From Noviherbaspirillum cavernae (GTDB lineage Bacteria; Pseudomonadota; Gammaproteobacteria; Burkholderiales; Burkholderiaceae_D): a stretch of DNA of 64,000 bases. Position numbers and translations under genes: made by a program. Under the pieces are notes generated by a model. That model did no database searches. It was not told the origin of the DNA and worked only from the letters and a program-made list of their open reading frames with translations. The stretch is from assembly GCF_003590875.1 (NCBI RefSeq), contig NZ_QYUN01000002.1, positions 3,224,001-3,288,000 on the forward strand, written 5' to 3'. Each line of letters starts with the position of its first letter. Position 1 is the first letter of the stretch. Positions 28,480 to 38,003 of this stretch are shown here, one piece after another.

Positions 28480-30057
28480 TCAATGCCGGAAATGCCGCGT
28501 ACCCGTCAACAGCATCACCACGCCGCGCTCGTCGGCTGCATCGATCACTTCCTGATCGCGCATCGAACCGCCCGGCTGGATCACGCAGGTCGCACCGGCA
28601 TCCACCACTACGTCCAGACCGTCGCGGAACGGGAAGAAGGCATCCGACGCCACCGCCGAACCCGCCAGCGTCAGACCGGCGTTCTGCGCCTTGATCGAGG
28701 CGATGCGCGCGGAATCGACGCGGCTCATCTGGCCGGCACCGACACCGAGTGTCATGCCATTGCCGCAGAACACGATCGCATTCGATTTGACGAACTTCGC
28801 CACGCGCCACGCGAACATCAGATCCTGCATTTGCTGCGGCGTCGGCTGCTTCTTGCTCACGACTTTCAGTTCGGCCAGCGCGACATTTTTTGCATCGGGC
28901 GATTGCAGCAGCAGGCCGCCACCGACACGCTTGAAGTCGTAGGCATTGCCGCTCTTGCCCAGCGGAATCTGCAGCAGGCGCACGTTCTGCTTGCCGGCGA
29001 AAATCTGTTTCGCTTCATTCGTGAAAGACGGCGCGATCAGCACCTCGACGAACTGCTTGGCAACCGCTTCGGCGGCCTTGCCGTCCAGCTCGCAATTGAA
29101 GGCGATGATGCCGCCGAATGCCGAAGTCGGATCGGTCTGGAATGCCTTGCTGTATGCCTCCAGCGGCGAAGTGCCGGTCGCCACGCCGCAGGGGTTGGCA
29201 TGCTTGATGATCACGCAGGCGGCAGTGTTGTCAGCAGCGTCAAAGGTCTTGACACACTCCCATGCCGCGTCGGCATCGGCGATATTGTTGTACGACAGTT
29301 CCTTGCCCTGCAATTGCGTGTAATTCGCCAACGCACCGTCGATCGGCGCGATATCGCGATAGAAAGCGGCGGATTGGTGCGGGTTTTCGCCGTAGCGCAT
29401 GTCCTGCACTTTTTCGAAATGCAGGTTCAGCGTTTGCGGATAGTTGCTGCGCGTGGCGTGCTGCTTGTCTTCGCCGAGCGAGGTCAGGTAATTCGTGATC
29501 GCGCCATCGTATTGCGCGGTGTGGGCGAACACTTTTTTCGCCAGCGCAAACTTGGTGTCATAGCCGACCGCACCTCCATTGGCCTTCATCTCGTCCAGCA
29601 CGCGACCGTAGTCGGCGGGATCGCATACAACGACCACATCCTTGTGGTTCTTGGCCGAGGAACGCAGCATGGTCGGGCCGCCGATATCGATGTTCTCGAT
29701 TGCATCTTCCAGCGAGCATTGCTCCTTGGCGACCGTTTGCTGAAACGGATAGAGATTCACCACCACCATGTCGATGGTCGGGATGCCGTGCTTTTCCAGC
29801 GCCGCGACATGCTCCGGAAAATCGCGACGGGCCAGAATGCCGCCGTGGACTTTCGGATGCAGCGTCTTGACGCGGCCATCGAGCATTTCGGGGAAGCCGG
29901 TGTAGTCGGCGACTTCAGTCACCTTCAGACCATTGTCGGCCAGCAGCTTGGCGGTACCGCCGGTGGACAGGATGTTGACGCCCATGGCGGACAGCGCGCG
30001 GGCAAAATCGAGAACGCCGGTCTTGTCGGAGACCGAAATCAGGGCTTGTTTGATCAT
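28480..30057 (-). CDS. purH: Bifunctional AICAR formyltransferase / IMP cyclohydrolase
   Basis: 525 residues performing the last two steps of IMP synthesis. The N-terminal IMP cyclohydrolase (MGS-like) domain has STGGTAKLL and [16 protein letters not shown]; the C-terminal AICAR transformylase domain has [25 protein letters not shown] with the catalytic Lys-His, and [10 protein letters not shown]. Full length. Downstream of fis across a large intercistronic hairpin. Confidence 0.97.
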   Translation of the reverse strand: MIKQALISVSDKTGVLDFARALSAMGVNILSTGGTAKLLADNGLKVTEVADYTGFPEMLDGRVKTLHPKVHGGILARRDFPEHVAALEKHGIPTIDMVVVNLYPFQQTVAKEQCSLEDAIENIDIGGPTMLRSSAKNHKDVVVVCDPADYGRVLDEMKANGGAVGYDTKFALAKKVFAHTAQYDGAITNYLTSLGEDKQHATRSNYPQTLNLHFEKVQDMRYGENPHQSAAFYRDIAPIDGALANYTQLQGKELSYNNIADADAAWECVKTFDAADNTAACVIIKHANPCGVATGTSPLEAYSKAFQTDPTSAFGGIIAFNCELDGKAAEAVAKQFVEVLIAPSFTNEAKQIFAGKQNVRLLQIPLGKSGNAYDFKRVGGGLLLQSPDAKNVALAELKVVSKKQPTPQQMQDLMFAWRVAKFVKSNAIVFCGNGMTLGVGAGQMSRVDSARIASIKAQNAGLTLAGSAVASDAFFPFRDGLDVVVDAGATCVIQPGGSMRDQEVIDAADERGVVMLLTGTRHFRH

Positions 30058-30085
30058 GGTAGAGATGGGGGAAGTGATGGATAGC

Positions 30086-30125
30086 GTAAGAGCAACGGCA
30101 AGGCGGGCCGCCTCGCTGCTCTTAC
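30086..30125 (-). other. Large intercistronic hairpin between fis and purH
   Basis: Outer 9-bp stem GTAAGAGCA/TGCTCTTAC, inner ~8-bp stem GCGAGGCG/CGCCTTGC (one G-U) around a 3-base loop, with a small bulge. No T run follows, so it is not a standard terminator; RNA processing or stability control is possible. Confidence 0.7.
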
Positions 30126-30133
30126 GTTATAAA

Positions 30134-30367
30134 TCACAGCAGTCCATGTTGCTGCAGTTTCTTGCGGAGCGTGTTGCGGTTGATACCGAGCATCTCGGCG
30201 GCCAGCGACTGGTTGCCGTCGGCGCGCTCCATGACGGCTTCGAGAATCGGCTTTTCCACCGTAAAGACCACCATTTCGTAGACGTTCGACGGCTGCTGCT
30301 CGCCGAGATCCTTGAAATACTTCTCAAGGCTTTTCTTGACGACGTCCTGGATATTATCTTTGCTCAT
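30134..30367 (-). CDS. fis: DNA-binding protein Fis
   Basis: 77 residues, the shorter betaproteobacterial Fis. The C-terminal helix-turn-helix is unmistakable: ADGNQSLAAEMLGINRNTLRKKL ending in LQQHGLL. A nucleoid protein and growth-phase regulator of rRNA and tRNA promoters. Start MSKDNIQDVV at 30367; a longer frame reaches into dusB. 40 bases after dusB, the conserved dusB-fis operon. Confidence 0.96.
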   Translation of the reverse strand: MSKDNIQDVVKKSLEKYFKDLGEQQPSNVYEMVVFTVEKPILEAVMERADGNQSLAAEMLGINRNTLRKKLQQHGLL

Positions 30368-30407
30368 TGCAGTGGAAAGGTTTGGTGTTATTGCGTAGCG
30401 CTCTTGA

Positions 30408-31436
30408 TCAAGCGGCAAGTTTTTGCTCGGGAACCCCGTATTGTAACCGCTTGCCATATAGCAACTGCGATTCAAAAAATGCGTCCACTGCTGCAAGCTG
30501 CTCCTCGCAGCTTTCCAGCCGATTCATGCGCTGGCGAAATTCCTCGCCGCCAGGCAGCCCGCGCACATACCAGCCGATATGCTTGCGCGCAGTGCGCAGC
30601 CCCATGAAGTCGCCATAGAAGGCGTAATGCGCGAGCAGATGCTCATTCATCAGCGCGCGCACTTCCGCAACCGACGGTGCCGGCAGATAGTCGCCGGTGC
30701 GCAGAAAATGGTCGATTTCGCGGAATATCCACGGCCGCCCCTGCGCCGCGCGGCCGATCATCACGGCATCCGCGCCGGTCGCCTCCAGCACGAACTTCGC
30801 CTTCTCCGGCGTCGTGATGTCGCCATTGGCCACGACCGGGATCGACACTGCGGCCTTGACCGCCGCGATCGTCTCATATTCCGCTTCGCCACTGTAGCCG
30901 TCGGCGCGCGTGCGCCCGTGCAGAGTCAGCATCGCAATGCCGCTCGCCTCGGCCATTTTTGCAATCGTCAGCGCATTCTTGTTGAGCCGATCCCAGCCGG
31001 TGCGGAACTTGAGCGTCACCGGCACATCCACCGCTGCCACGACCGCATCGAGAATCCGGCCGACCAGTTTCTCGTTCTGCAGCAATGCCGAGCCGCACCA
31101 GCTATTGCACACCTTCTTGACCGGGCAACCCATGTTGATGTCGATGATTTGGGCACCGCGATCGACGTTGAATTTTGCGCATTGCGCCAGCATGTCGGGG
31201 TCGGCACCGGCGATCTGCACCGCTTTCGGCTCCATTTCTCCGTCGTGATTGATGCGGCGCGAGGTCTTTTCGCTCGCCCACAGACGCGGATCGGAGGCCG
31301 CCATTTCGGACACCGCATAACCCGCACCGAGTTGCTTGCACAACTGGCGGAAAGGACGGTCCGTCACCCCGGCCATCGGAGCGGCGAAGACATTGTTGCG
31401 GAGAGAATGGGGACCGATATTCACTGGAGAAGGCAC
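30408..31436 (-). CDS. dusB: tRNA-dihydrouridine synthase B
   Basis: 342 residues, FMN-dependent TIM barrel that reduces uridine in the tRNA D-loop. Active Cys104 in NMGCPVKKV, FMN contacts in APMAGVTDRPFR, LHGRTRADGYSG and IGRAAQGRPWIF. The start is GTG at 31436. Cotranscribed with fis, as in most proteobacteria. Confidence 0.95.
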   Translation of the reverse strand: MPSPVNIGPHSLRNNVFAAPMAGVTDRPFRQLCKQLGAGYAVSEMAASDPRLWASEKTSRRINHDGEMEPKAVQIAGADPDMLAQCAKFNVDRGAQIIDINMGCPVKKVCNSWCGSALLQNEKLVGRILDAVVAAVDVPVTLKFRTGWDRLNKNALTIAKMAEASGIAMLTLHGRTRADGYSGEAEYETIAAVKAAVSIPVVANGDITTPEKAKFVLEATGADAVMIGRAAQGRPWIFREIDHFLRTGDYLPAPSVAEVRALMNEHLLAHYAFYGDFMGLRTARKHIGWYVRGLPGGEEFRQRMNRLESCEEQLAAVDAFFESQLLYGKRLQYGVPEQKLAA

Positions 31437-31455
31437 TGCTGGCGCGGAATCCGCT

Positions 31456-31461
31456 ATTTTA
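31456..31461 (-). promoter_or_regulatory. -10 candidate for dusB-fis
   Basis: TAAAAT on the minus strand, 20 bases before the dusB GTG. No clear -35. Confidence 0.45.
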
Positions 31462-31523
31462 GCCGGATCGGGGCGGGATTCGAAATTGCGGCCTGCGGAT
31501 GCAAGCCAGGCCCGAGGCGTGGC

Positions 31524-32177
31524 TTATTTGTCCACTTCATCCAGAATCGCGGCGTCGTCCGCAGCCAGATGCGCGACGTCGCCCCACTGCGCCAGCTGGA
31601 TCGCTTCGCCATTCCAGATGAAGCGGTTGATGCTGGCATTGAGGATGTCGAAATCACGCGCATGGGCGAAGCCGATGCCTTGCGCAGCGCGATACGCGCA
31701 TTCCAGCACGCCGCCATGGGTTACCAGCGCCACGCGCCGGTATTTACCCTGACGCACGATGCGCGTGATGGCACCGACCGCGCGCGTGGAAAATTCACGC
31801 AGGGTTTCCGCCACATGGGTGCCTTGCGGAAAGCGCGCATCGATGTCGCGTGACTTCCATGCCGCATAGGCTTCCGGATAGCGCTCGCCGATGTCCGCAT
31901 ACAGCATGCCCTCAAACGCGCCGTAGCAGCGCTCGCGCAAGCCGGGATCGACCTGCACGTCCATGCCGCGCGGCACGGCGACTGCGTGCGCGGTCTGACG
32001 CGCACGCAGCAAATCGCTGGCAATGACCGCATCCAGCTTTTCGTTGCGCAACGCCTGGCCCAAGGCTGCGGCCTGCCGCCGTCCCTCATCATTGAGCGGC
32101 ACATCGAGATGGCCTTGCAGACGCTTTTCGGCGTTCCATGCAGTTTCGCCATGGCGAATCAACAGAATCTCCGTCAC
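31524..32177 (-). CDS. Histidine phosphatase family protein (phosphoglycerate mutase-like)
   Basis: 217 residues from GTG 32177. The RHG motif LLIRHGETAWN carries the phosphohistidine His9; the second catalytic His is His154 in LVTHGG, and ERCYGAFEG holds the acid. Similar to GpmB/CobC-like phosphatases; the substrate cannot be deduced. The GTG overlaps the TGA of the PEBP gene by 4 bases, which fixes the start and shows coupling. Confidence 0.88.
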   Translation of the reverse strand: MTEILLIRHGETAWNAEKRLQGHLDVPLNDEGRRQAAALGQALRNEKLDAVIASDLLRARQTAHAVAVPRGMDVQVDPGLRERCYGAFEGMLYADIGERYPEAYAAWKSRDIDARFPQGTHVAETLREFSTRAVGAITRIVRQGKYRRVALVTHGGVLECAYRAAQGIGFAHARDFDILNASINRFIWNGEAIQLAQWGDVAHLAADDAAILDEVDK

Positions 32178-32824
32178 GCCGCCCCCGCGGTCTGCTGCAG
32201 CGTCGGCGTCAAGGTGTAGATGCCCGTGATGCTCGCCTCGCCGAGCACATGCCCCTTGATCGCATCGCGCACCTGCTGTCCGGTGAATTTGCCATCGACC
32301 GGCACACGCTCGATATCGAGCGCATACAGGGTGAACACGTAACGATGCACGATTGAGTCGTTCCACGGCGGACAAGGGCCGTCATAGCCGAAATACTCGC
32401 CGCTCATGTCAGCGTCGCCGGCGAACCAACCGGTGTAATCGTTCAGGCCGTGGCGCGTTCCGCGGCCATTCGGCACTTCAGGCCCGGACTTGCCGCGCGG
32501 CGTGATGCTGTTGCTGTATTGTCCGGCGGCGATGACCGGCGTATCGACCGGCAAGTCAATCAGCGTCCAGTGGAAGAAATCAACGCGCGGCAAATCGACG
32601 GGCACGCTCTTGCCTTCCTGATTCACGTCGTCGCCACGCGAGGGCACATCCACATCATGACAAATCAGTGCAAGCGACTTCGTGCCGGACGGCAAATCGC
32701 TCCATGCGAGATGCGGATTCTTGTTGGCAGACATGGCCACATGATTGACCGGATCGATCACGCAAAATGCAAACTCACCCGGAATCGCGCCGCCATCCTT
32801 GAAGGAATCACTCCACAGTTTCAT
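32174..32824 (-). CDS. YbhB/YbcL family Raf-kinase-inhibitor-like (PEBP) protein
   Basis: 216 residues. Phosphatidylethanolamine-binding-protein fold: NPHLAWSDLPSGTKSLALICHDVDVPS, FFHWTLIDLP, and YDGPCPPWNDSIVHRYVFTLYALD are the family blocks, including the ligand-site His residues. No signal peptide, so cytosolic. A strong AGGAGG before ATG 32824 selects this start. The biological role of bacterial PEBPs is unclear. Confidence 0.9.
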   Translation of the reverse strand: MKLWSDSFKDGGAIPGEFAFCVIDPVNHVAMSANKNPHLAWSDLPSGTKSLALICHDVDVPSRGDDVNQEGKSVPVDLPRVDFFHWTLIDLPVDTPVIAAGQYSNSITPRGKSGPEVPNGRGTRHGLNDYTGWFAGDADMSGEYFGYDGPCPPWNDSIVHRYVFTLYALDIERVPVDGKFTGQQVRDAIKGHVLGEASITGIYTLTPTLQQTAGAA

Positions 32825-32850
32825 GCTTGCCTCCTTGCTTGTTAAGCATT

Positions 32851-33300
32851 TCATCCTTGCGGCTTTATCTGCAGCCAGAACGTCACCGGGCCATCGTTGG
32901 TCAGCGACACCTGCATGTTCGCGCCGAACTGCCCCGTTGCGACCGTCGCATGGCGCGTGCGCGCCTGCGCCACGAAATAATCGAACAGCCTGCGGCCGTC
33001 TTCCGGCGCGGCCGCAGGCGTGAATGACGGACGCGTCCCGGACTGGGTGTCCGCCGCCAGCGTGAATTGCGGTACCAGTAACAAGCCGCCCGCCACGTCG
33101 GCGACGCTGCGGTTCATCTTGCCGGCATCGTCGGAAAACACGCGATAGGACAGCAATTTCGCCAGCAGCGCATTCGCCTCTTTTTCACTGTCATTGCGCT
33201 CCGCGCACAACAGCACCATCAAGCCGGCGTCGATTGCGCCCACGACACCGCCATCAACCACGACGCTTGCCTGCGTTACCCGCTGCAACAGACCGATCAT
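32851..33300 (-). CDS. dtd: D-aminoacyl-tRNA deacylase
   Basis: 149 residues. Removes D-amino acids and glycine from mischarged tRNAs. The two signature motifs are present: PQFTLAAD (usually SQFTLxxD) and the Gly-cisPro-type NDGPVTF near the C-terminus. The first motif has Pro where Ser is common. Lies 16 bases after tyrS, which fits, because TyrRS is a main source of D-Tyr-tRNA. Confidence 0.94.
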   Translation of the reverse strand: MIGLLQRVTQASVVVDGGVVGAIDAGLMVLLCAERNDSEKEANALLAKLLSYRVFSDDAGKMNRSVADVAGGLLLVPQFTLAADTQSGTRPSFTPAAAPEDGRRLFDYFVAQARTRHATVATGQFGANMQVSLTNDGPVTFWLQIKPQG

Positions 33301-33316
33301 CAGCAGAGTTCCAGCA

Positions 33317-34582
33317 TCACGCCAGCGTCACGCGCGCAAATTTTCGCTTGCCGACCTGCAACACAAACGTTCCCGCCTCGACTTTCAAGCCCTTGTCGCT
33401 GATCGTCCCGCCATCGATCCGCACACCGCCCTGCTCGACCATGCGCAGCGCTTCGGAAGTCGACGCGCACAGGTTCGCTTGCTTGAGCAGCTGGCCGATG
33501 CCGAGCGGCGCGCCCGTCAGGCTCAGTTCCTGGATATCGTCGGGAATGCCACCCTTGGCGCGGTTGTTGAAATCGGCCAGCGCCTCTTCCGCCGCCTGCT
33601 GCGAATGGAAGCGCGTCACGATTTCCTGTCCGAGCAATACCTTGATGTCGCGCGGATTGCGGCCTTCCTCGACCTCCTTGCGGAACTGGGCGATCTCCGC
33701 CAGCGAGCGGAACGACAGCAGTTCGTAGTAACGCCACATCATCGCGTCGGAAATACTCATCAGCTTGCCGAACATGGTGTTGGCCGGCTCCGTGATGCCG
33801 ACGTAGTTGCCCTTGGATTTGGACATTTTTTCAACGCCGTCCAGACCTTCCAGCAAGGGCATGGTCAGAATGCATTGCGGCTCCTGGCCGTAATCCTTTT
33901 GCAATTCGCGCCCTACCAGCAGATTGAACTTCTGATCCGTGCCGCCAAGCTCGAGATCGGATTGCAAGGCCACCGAGTCATAACCCTGCATCAGCGGGTA
34001 CAGCAGCTCATGCACGGAGATCGGCGTGCCCGCCTTGAAACGCTTGGTGAAATCTTCGCGTTCCAGGATGCGCGCCACGGTGTACTTGGCCGACAGCTGG
34101 ATCATGCCGCGCGCGCCGAGCGGGTCGCACCATTCGGAGTTGTAACGGATTTCGGTTTTTGCCGGATCAAGCACCAGGCTGGCCTGTGCGAAGTAAGTCT
34201 TGGCGTTTTCCTCGATCTGCTCACGCGTCAGTGGCGGGCGGGTGACGTTGCGGCCGGACGGGTCGCCGATCATCGAGGTAAAGTCGCCAATCAGGAAAAT
34301 CACGTTGTGGCCGAGATCCTGCAGCTGCCGCATCTTGTTCAACACCACGGTGTGGCCGAGGTGCAGGTCAGGCGCGGTCGGATCCAGTCCCAGCTTGATG
34401 CGCAGCGGCTTGCCTGTTTTCTCGGAACGAGCCAGCTTTTGCGCAAATTCGGATTCGATCAGCAACTCATCCACGCCGCGCTTGGCAATGGCCAGCGCTT
34501 CCTGCACGGCATCTGAGAATGGAGGAGTCGACGCGTCGGATTGCGCCGGATTATTGTTTTGCAACTGCTGCAGATCGTTCAT
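33317..34582 (-). CDS. tyrS: Tyrosine--tRNA ligase
   Basis: 421 residues, class I synthetase of the TyrRZ/TyrRS type. HIGH-type motif in [11 protein letters not shown], tyrosine-binding [18 protein letters not shown] in [13 protein letters not shown], and a C-terminal S4-like RNA-binding domain ([17 protein letters not shown]). Start [10 protein letters not shown] at 34582; the frame extends further up, across the divergent promoter. Confidence 0.96.
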   Translation of the reverse strand: MNDLQQLQNNNPAQSDASTPPFSDAVQEALAIAKRGVDELLIESEFAQKLARSEKTGKPLRIKLGLDPTAPDLHLGHTVVLNKMRQLQDLGHNVIFLIGDFTSMIGDPSGRNVTRPPLTREQIEENAKTYFAQASLVLDPAKTEIRYNSEWCDPLGARGMIQLSAKYTVARILEREDFTKRFKAGTPISVHELLYPLMQGYDSVALQSDLELGGTDQKFNLLVGRELQKDYGQEPQCILTMPLLEGLDGVEKMSKSKGNYVGITEPANTMFGKLMSISDAMMWRYYELLSFRSLAEIAQFRKEVEEGRNPRDIKVLLGQEIVTRFHSQQAAEEALADFNNRAKGGIPDDIQELSLTGAPLGIGQLLKQANLCASTSEALRMVEQGGVRIDGGTISDKGLKVEAGTFVLQVGKRKFARVTLA

Positions 34583-34631
34583 TTGATGACAAAAATTAAG
34601 ATGTAACGTGAAAAGGCCAATACCATGACTT

Positions 34632-34640
34632 TGGTATAAT
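34632..34640 (+). promoter_or_regulatory. Extended -10 promoter toward the M23 peptidase
   Basis: TGGTATAAT, a perfect extended -10, on the plus strand 280 bases before the peptidase ATG. A start near 34647 would give a ~270-nt leader. Confidence 0.6.
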
Positions 34641-34919
34641 CGCTGCTCGTTTTCAACCTTGCCCTGCATTAATAAAAAAGGAACAAGGGGGAAAATCAGG
34701 GCTTGAGAAACAACGTCGCGACCAGCCTCGGATCGGGACGGGCAATGCAGCCGCATCGCTTGCGGCAATGAGCATAGCCCTCAGGGGAATCGCACAAGTG
34801 ATTCATCTCAAGCTCTCGAACGCTTTCAACGGATTCATTTTGCGTCCCGCCCGAACACGGGCCGGCGGCAATCGCGTTGTCGGCATCCCAGACCAAAACA
34901 GCAAATTTTAACGTATTGC
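34641..34919 (+). other. Long untranslated leader before the M23 peptidase
   Basis: No gene is supported. It contains a GCCGCA-tcgct-TGCGGC hairpin (about 34751-34767), a purine-rich stretch (AAAAAAGGAACAAGGGGG near 34673), and no terminator. Short frames on the minus strand lack SD and family likeness. Confidence 0.5.
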
Positions 34920-36284
34920 ATGCGCCCTATAGATAAAATCCTGAGCAAAATCTCGGATGGCAAGCTGCTCTTTGGTTCATCTCGCAAGACGCGCATCGTG
35001 TCGGCCTCGGCATTGTTTCTGGCCGTGTGCGCATTCGGCGCCGCCGGCGTTGCCCCGATCGCGCCCGACGCCGCGGACCTGCCCGTCAGAGCCATCACCG
35101 AAGAACTGTCCGTACCGAATCTCTCCGAACAAATTGCCAAGCTGGAAACCGAGCAACATTCCTATCTCCACGAAGAAAAAATCCGTCCCGGCGACACGCT
35201 GGCAACGCTGCTGAACCGCCTCGGCGTGGATGATGCCGCCGCCGCCAGCTTCATCAAATCGGACCGCATCGCCTACCAGGTGCTGCAGTTGAAAGCCGGC
35301 CGGCGCGTCCAGGCGCAAACCACCGAGGACGGCGAATTGCAGCAATTGACCAGCACGCTGTTCGACAATGCCGGCAACCCGCTGAAGGCCGTCTCGGTCA
35401 GCCGCGACGGTGACCGCTTCATTGCATCGGAAGTGCCGGCCAACCTGGAAAAGCGCGTCGAAATGCATTCGGGCGAGATCAGGTCCTCGCTGTTTGCCGC
35501 CACCGACGCCGCGCAAATTCCCGACAGCATTGCCACCCAGATCGTTGACATGTTCGCCACGAACATCGACTTCGCCTCCGACCTGCGCCGCGGGGACCGT
35601 TTCAATGTGGTCTATGAAACCTTCTGGCAGAACGGCGAACTCGTGCGCGCCGGCCGCGTCCTGGCCGGCGAGTTCATCAATGCCGGCACCACCTATCAGT
35701 CGGTATGGTTCGATGAACCGGGCAGCAGGCAGGGCGGCGGTTACTACACCTTCGACGGCAAATCGCTGAAGAAGGCTTTCCTGAAATCGCCACTCGAATT
35801 CACGCGGATTTCCTCCGGCTTCTCCGGCCGTGTACATCCGATCTCCGGCAAATGGAGGCAACACCAGGGGGTGGATTTCGCCGCACCGACCGGCACCCCC
35901 ATTCGCGCATCCGGCGATGGCGTGATCGATTTTGCAGGCGTACAAGGCGGCTACGGCAATGTCGTCGTCGTCAAGCACTGGAACAACTATACGACCGCCT
36001 ATGCGCACATGAGCCGTTTCGCCAGCGGCCTGAGAAAGGGTGCCAAAGTCAATCAGGGCGAAGTCATCGGCTATGTCGGCTCAACCGGCTGGTCCACCGG
36101 CCCGCATCTGCACTATGAGTTCCGCGTCAATAATCAACCGCGCGATCCGATGGCAATCGATGTGCCCAACGCACAACCGCTGGCAGGCGCGGAATTGCAG
36201 CGCTTCCGCAATGTCGCCAGCGAAATGCGGCATCGCTTCGCGTTGCTGAATCCGCAAGGCAACGCCAAGCTGGCTGCCAGATAG
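34920..36284 (+). CDS. M23 family peptidoglycan endopeptidase (MepM-like)
   Basis: 454 residues. An N-terminal membrane anchor or signal (about 27-48), a LysM/OapA-like region (EKIRPGDTLATLLNRLGV), then a LytM/M23 peptidase with zinc ligands His315-x3-Asp319 (HQGVDF) and His398 of HLH (396-398). Predicted periplasmic D,D-endopeptidase cutting peptidoglycan cross-links to allow growth. Upstream of anmK, so envelope synthesis and recycling genes are side by side. Confidence 0.92.
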   Translation: MRPIDKILSKISDGKLLFGSSRKTRIVSASALFLAVCAFGAAGVAPIAPDAADLPVRAITEELSVPNLSEQIAKLETEQHSYLHEEKIRPGDTLATLLNRLGVDDAAAASFIKSDRIAYQVLQLKAGRRVQAQTTEDGELQQLTSTLFDNAGNPLKAVSVSRDGDRFIASEVPANLEKRVEMHSGEIRSSLFAATDAAQIPDSIATQIVDMFATNIDFASDLRRGDRFNVVYETFWQNGELVRAGRVLAGEFINAGTTYQSVWFDEPGSRQGGGYYTFDGKSLKKAFLKSPLEFTRISSGFSGRVHPISGKWRQHQGVDFAAPTGTPIRASGDGVIDFAGVQGGYGNVVVVKHWNNYTTAYAHMSRFASGLRKGAKVNQGEVIGYVGSTGWSTGPHLHYEFRVNNQPRDPMAIDVPNAQPLAGAELQRFRNVASEMRHRFALLNPQGNAKLAAR

Positions 36285-36330
36285 CGGATGCGTCGCCTGC
36301 CTGCGCGTACGCCGGCAATGACGACAGAAA

Positions 36331-36378
36331 AAAACTGTTCGAGGACCTGTAGAATCAGGGCTCCTCGAACAGTTTTTT
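36331..36378 (+). terminator. Terminator between the M23 peptidase and anmK
   Basis: Perfect 15-bp stem AAAACTGTTCGAGGA/TCCTCGAACAGTTTT, with a second short CCTG/CAGG pairing in the loop, then TT. It ends one base before the anmK ATG. The loop contains TAGAAT, a possible -10. Confidence 0.88.
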
Positions 36379-36379
36379 C

Positions 36380-37519
36380 ATGCCAATGACACAATCCATA
36401 TCCCGCCTTTATATCGGGCTGATGTCCGGCACCAGTCTCGATGGCGTGGACGGCGTTCTGGCCGCAATGCCGGCGGACGGCGCGCAAAGCCCGATCCAGA
36501 CGATGGCAAGCGCATACATCCCCTTTCCTGCAGCGCTTCGCCGCGACTTGATGAGCCTGCAGGCAGTCAGCGACAACGAACTTCACCACGAAGCCCTGGC
36601 GGCCAACACGCTGGCGCGGCACTACGCCGAATGCGTCACGCAGCTGCTGCAGCAATCCGGCATGCAGCGCGAGACGATCACCGCGATTGGCGCACACGGC
36701 CAGACCATTCGCCATCGCCCTGAAGCGGGTTACACACGCCAGACCAACAACCCCGCCCTGCTGGCGGAGTTGACAGGCATCGATGTGATCGCCGATTTCC
36801 GCAGCCGCGACATAGCCGCCGGCGGCCAAGGCGCACCGCTCGTCCCCGCATTCCACCGGGCAGTCTTCGGCAAGGCAGGAGAAACCCGGATCGTCGCCAA
36901 CATCGGCGGCATCGGCAACATCAGCGTGCTGACGAACAATGAGGAAACGATCGGCTTCGACACAGGTCCCGGCAACGTCCTGATGGATGCATGGATCGCC
37001 CAGCACCATGGCAAAACCTACGACGCCGACGGCGCATGGGCAGCAAGCGGCATGATCGTTCCCGACTTGCTGACGGCTCTGTTGAACGAGCCCTATTTCA
37101 TGCTGTCGCCGCCCAAGAGCACGGGCCGCGACCTGTTTCACCCGGCCTGGCTGGCGAAGAAACTGGCAGGCTTTTCCCATGCCGCGCCTGCCGATGTGCA
37201 AGCGACGCTCGCGGCATTCACCGCAACGACGCTGGCCAACGCCATCACCGCGCACGCGTCCGAAGCAAAATCCGTATATGTGTGCGGCGGCGGCGCGTAC
37301 AACGCGTATCTGATGCGCCAGTTGCGGGACGCGCTGACCGATCGCAATCACATGGCAAGCGTGCAGTCGACCGAGGCATTGGGCATATCGCCGAATCATG
37401 TCGAAGCGCTCGCCTTCGCGTGGCTCGCGCAGCGTCACGTCGAGCGCAAGCCGGGCAATCTGCCTTCCGTCACCGGAGCAAAAGGCTTGCGCATACTTGG
37501 CGCGCTTTATCCGGCCTGA
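36380..37519 (+). CDS. anmK: Anhydro-N-acetylmuramic acid kinase
   Basis: 379 residues, hexokinase/actin-fold ATPase that opens and phosphorylates anhydro-MurNAc to MurNAc-6-P in cell-wall recycling. Blocks are YIGLMSGTSLDGVDGVL, GAHGQTIRH, DTGPGNVLMDAWI and VCGGGAYNAYLMRQL. ATG 36380 (or 36386) follows directly on the T run of the upstream terminator, so no SD is available; translation may need another element or a transcript starting within the hairpin. Confidence 0.95.
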   Translation: MPMTQSISRLYIGLMSGTSLDGVDGVLAAMPADGAQSPIQTMASAYIPFPAALRRDLMSLQAVSDNELHHEALAANTLARHYAECVTQLLQQSGMQRETITAIGAHGQTIRHRPEAGYTRQTNNPALLAELTGIDVIADFRSRDIAAGGQGAPLVPAFHRAVFGKAGETRIVANIGGIGNISVLTNNEETIGFDTGPGNVLMDAWIAQHHGKTYDADGAWAASGMIVPDLLTALLNEPYFMLSPPKSTGRDLFHPAWLAKKLAGFSHAAPADVQATLAAFTATTLANAITAHASEAKSVYVCGGGAYNAYLMRQLRDALTDRNHMASVQSTEALGISPNHVEALAFAWLAQRHVERKPGNLPSVTGAKGLRILGALYPA

Positions 37520-37547
37520 CTTTCATTTGACGACAGACAGACGTAAA

Positions 37548-37574
37548 AAAAGCGCAGGCAGTGCCTGCGCTTTT
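37548..37574. terminator. Bidirectional terminator between anmK and erpA
   Basis: 12-bp stem AAAAGCGCAGGC/GCCTGCGCTTTT with a 3-base loop, T-rich on both strands, between convergent genes. Confidence 0.92.
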
Positions 37575-37592
37575 CATTGCCGCAAACCAGCA

Positions 37593-37949
37593 TCAAACCG
37601 AAAATGACGAGCCGCAACCGCAAGTGGTGGTCGCATTCGGATTCTTGATCACGAATTGCGCGCCTTCCAGGTCATCCTTGTAATCGATTTCCGCGCCAAC
37701 CAGATACTGGTAGCTCATCGCATCGATCAGCAATTGGACGCCATTCTTGTCCATCGTGGTGTCATCGTCGTTGACGATTTCGTCAAAGGTGAAACCGTAC
37801 TGGAAACCGGAGCAGCCTCCGCCTTGCACGAACACGCGCAGCTTCAGGTCGGGATTGCCTTCCTCTTCGATCAATTGAGCAACTTTCGCGGCGGCACTGT
37901 CAGTGAAGACAATCGGCGAGGGCATTTCGAGGTCGGTAACTGCATTCAT
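37593..37949 (-). CDS. erpA: Iron-sulfur cluster insertion protein ErpA
   Basis: 118 residues, A-type carrier. The three cluster cysteines are present: one in [11 protein letters not shown] and two in the C-terminal CGCGSSFS. ErpA delivers clusters to essential apo-proteins, including isoprenoid enzymes. Start [10 protein letters not shown] at 37949 with GGAG upstream. Transcribed from its own promoter next to the bactofilin stop. Confidence 0.94.
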   Translation of the reverse strand: MNAVTDLEMPSPIVFTDSAAAKVAQLIEEEGNPDLKLRVFVQGGGCSGFQYGFTFDEIVNDDDTTMDKNGVQLLIDAMSYQYLVGAEIDYKDDLEGAQFVIKNPNATTTCGCGSSFSV

Positions 37950-37982
37950 TTCAAACTCCTGGAAGCCAAGTGCAATGGCTGA

Positions 37983-37988
37983 ATTATA
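37983..37988 (-). promoter_or_regulatory. -10 box of erpA
   Basis: TATAAT on the minus strand, 33 bases before the ATG, inside the 54-base gap after the bactofilin gene. Confidence 0.55.
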
Positions 37989-38003
37989 GACTTTCGGCGC
38001 TTG

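Noticed and set aside
34696..34896. A 66-codon minus-strand frame upstream of the M23 peptidase
   Set aside because: No SD, no recognisable motif, and it lies in a leader predicted to be transcribed the other way.
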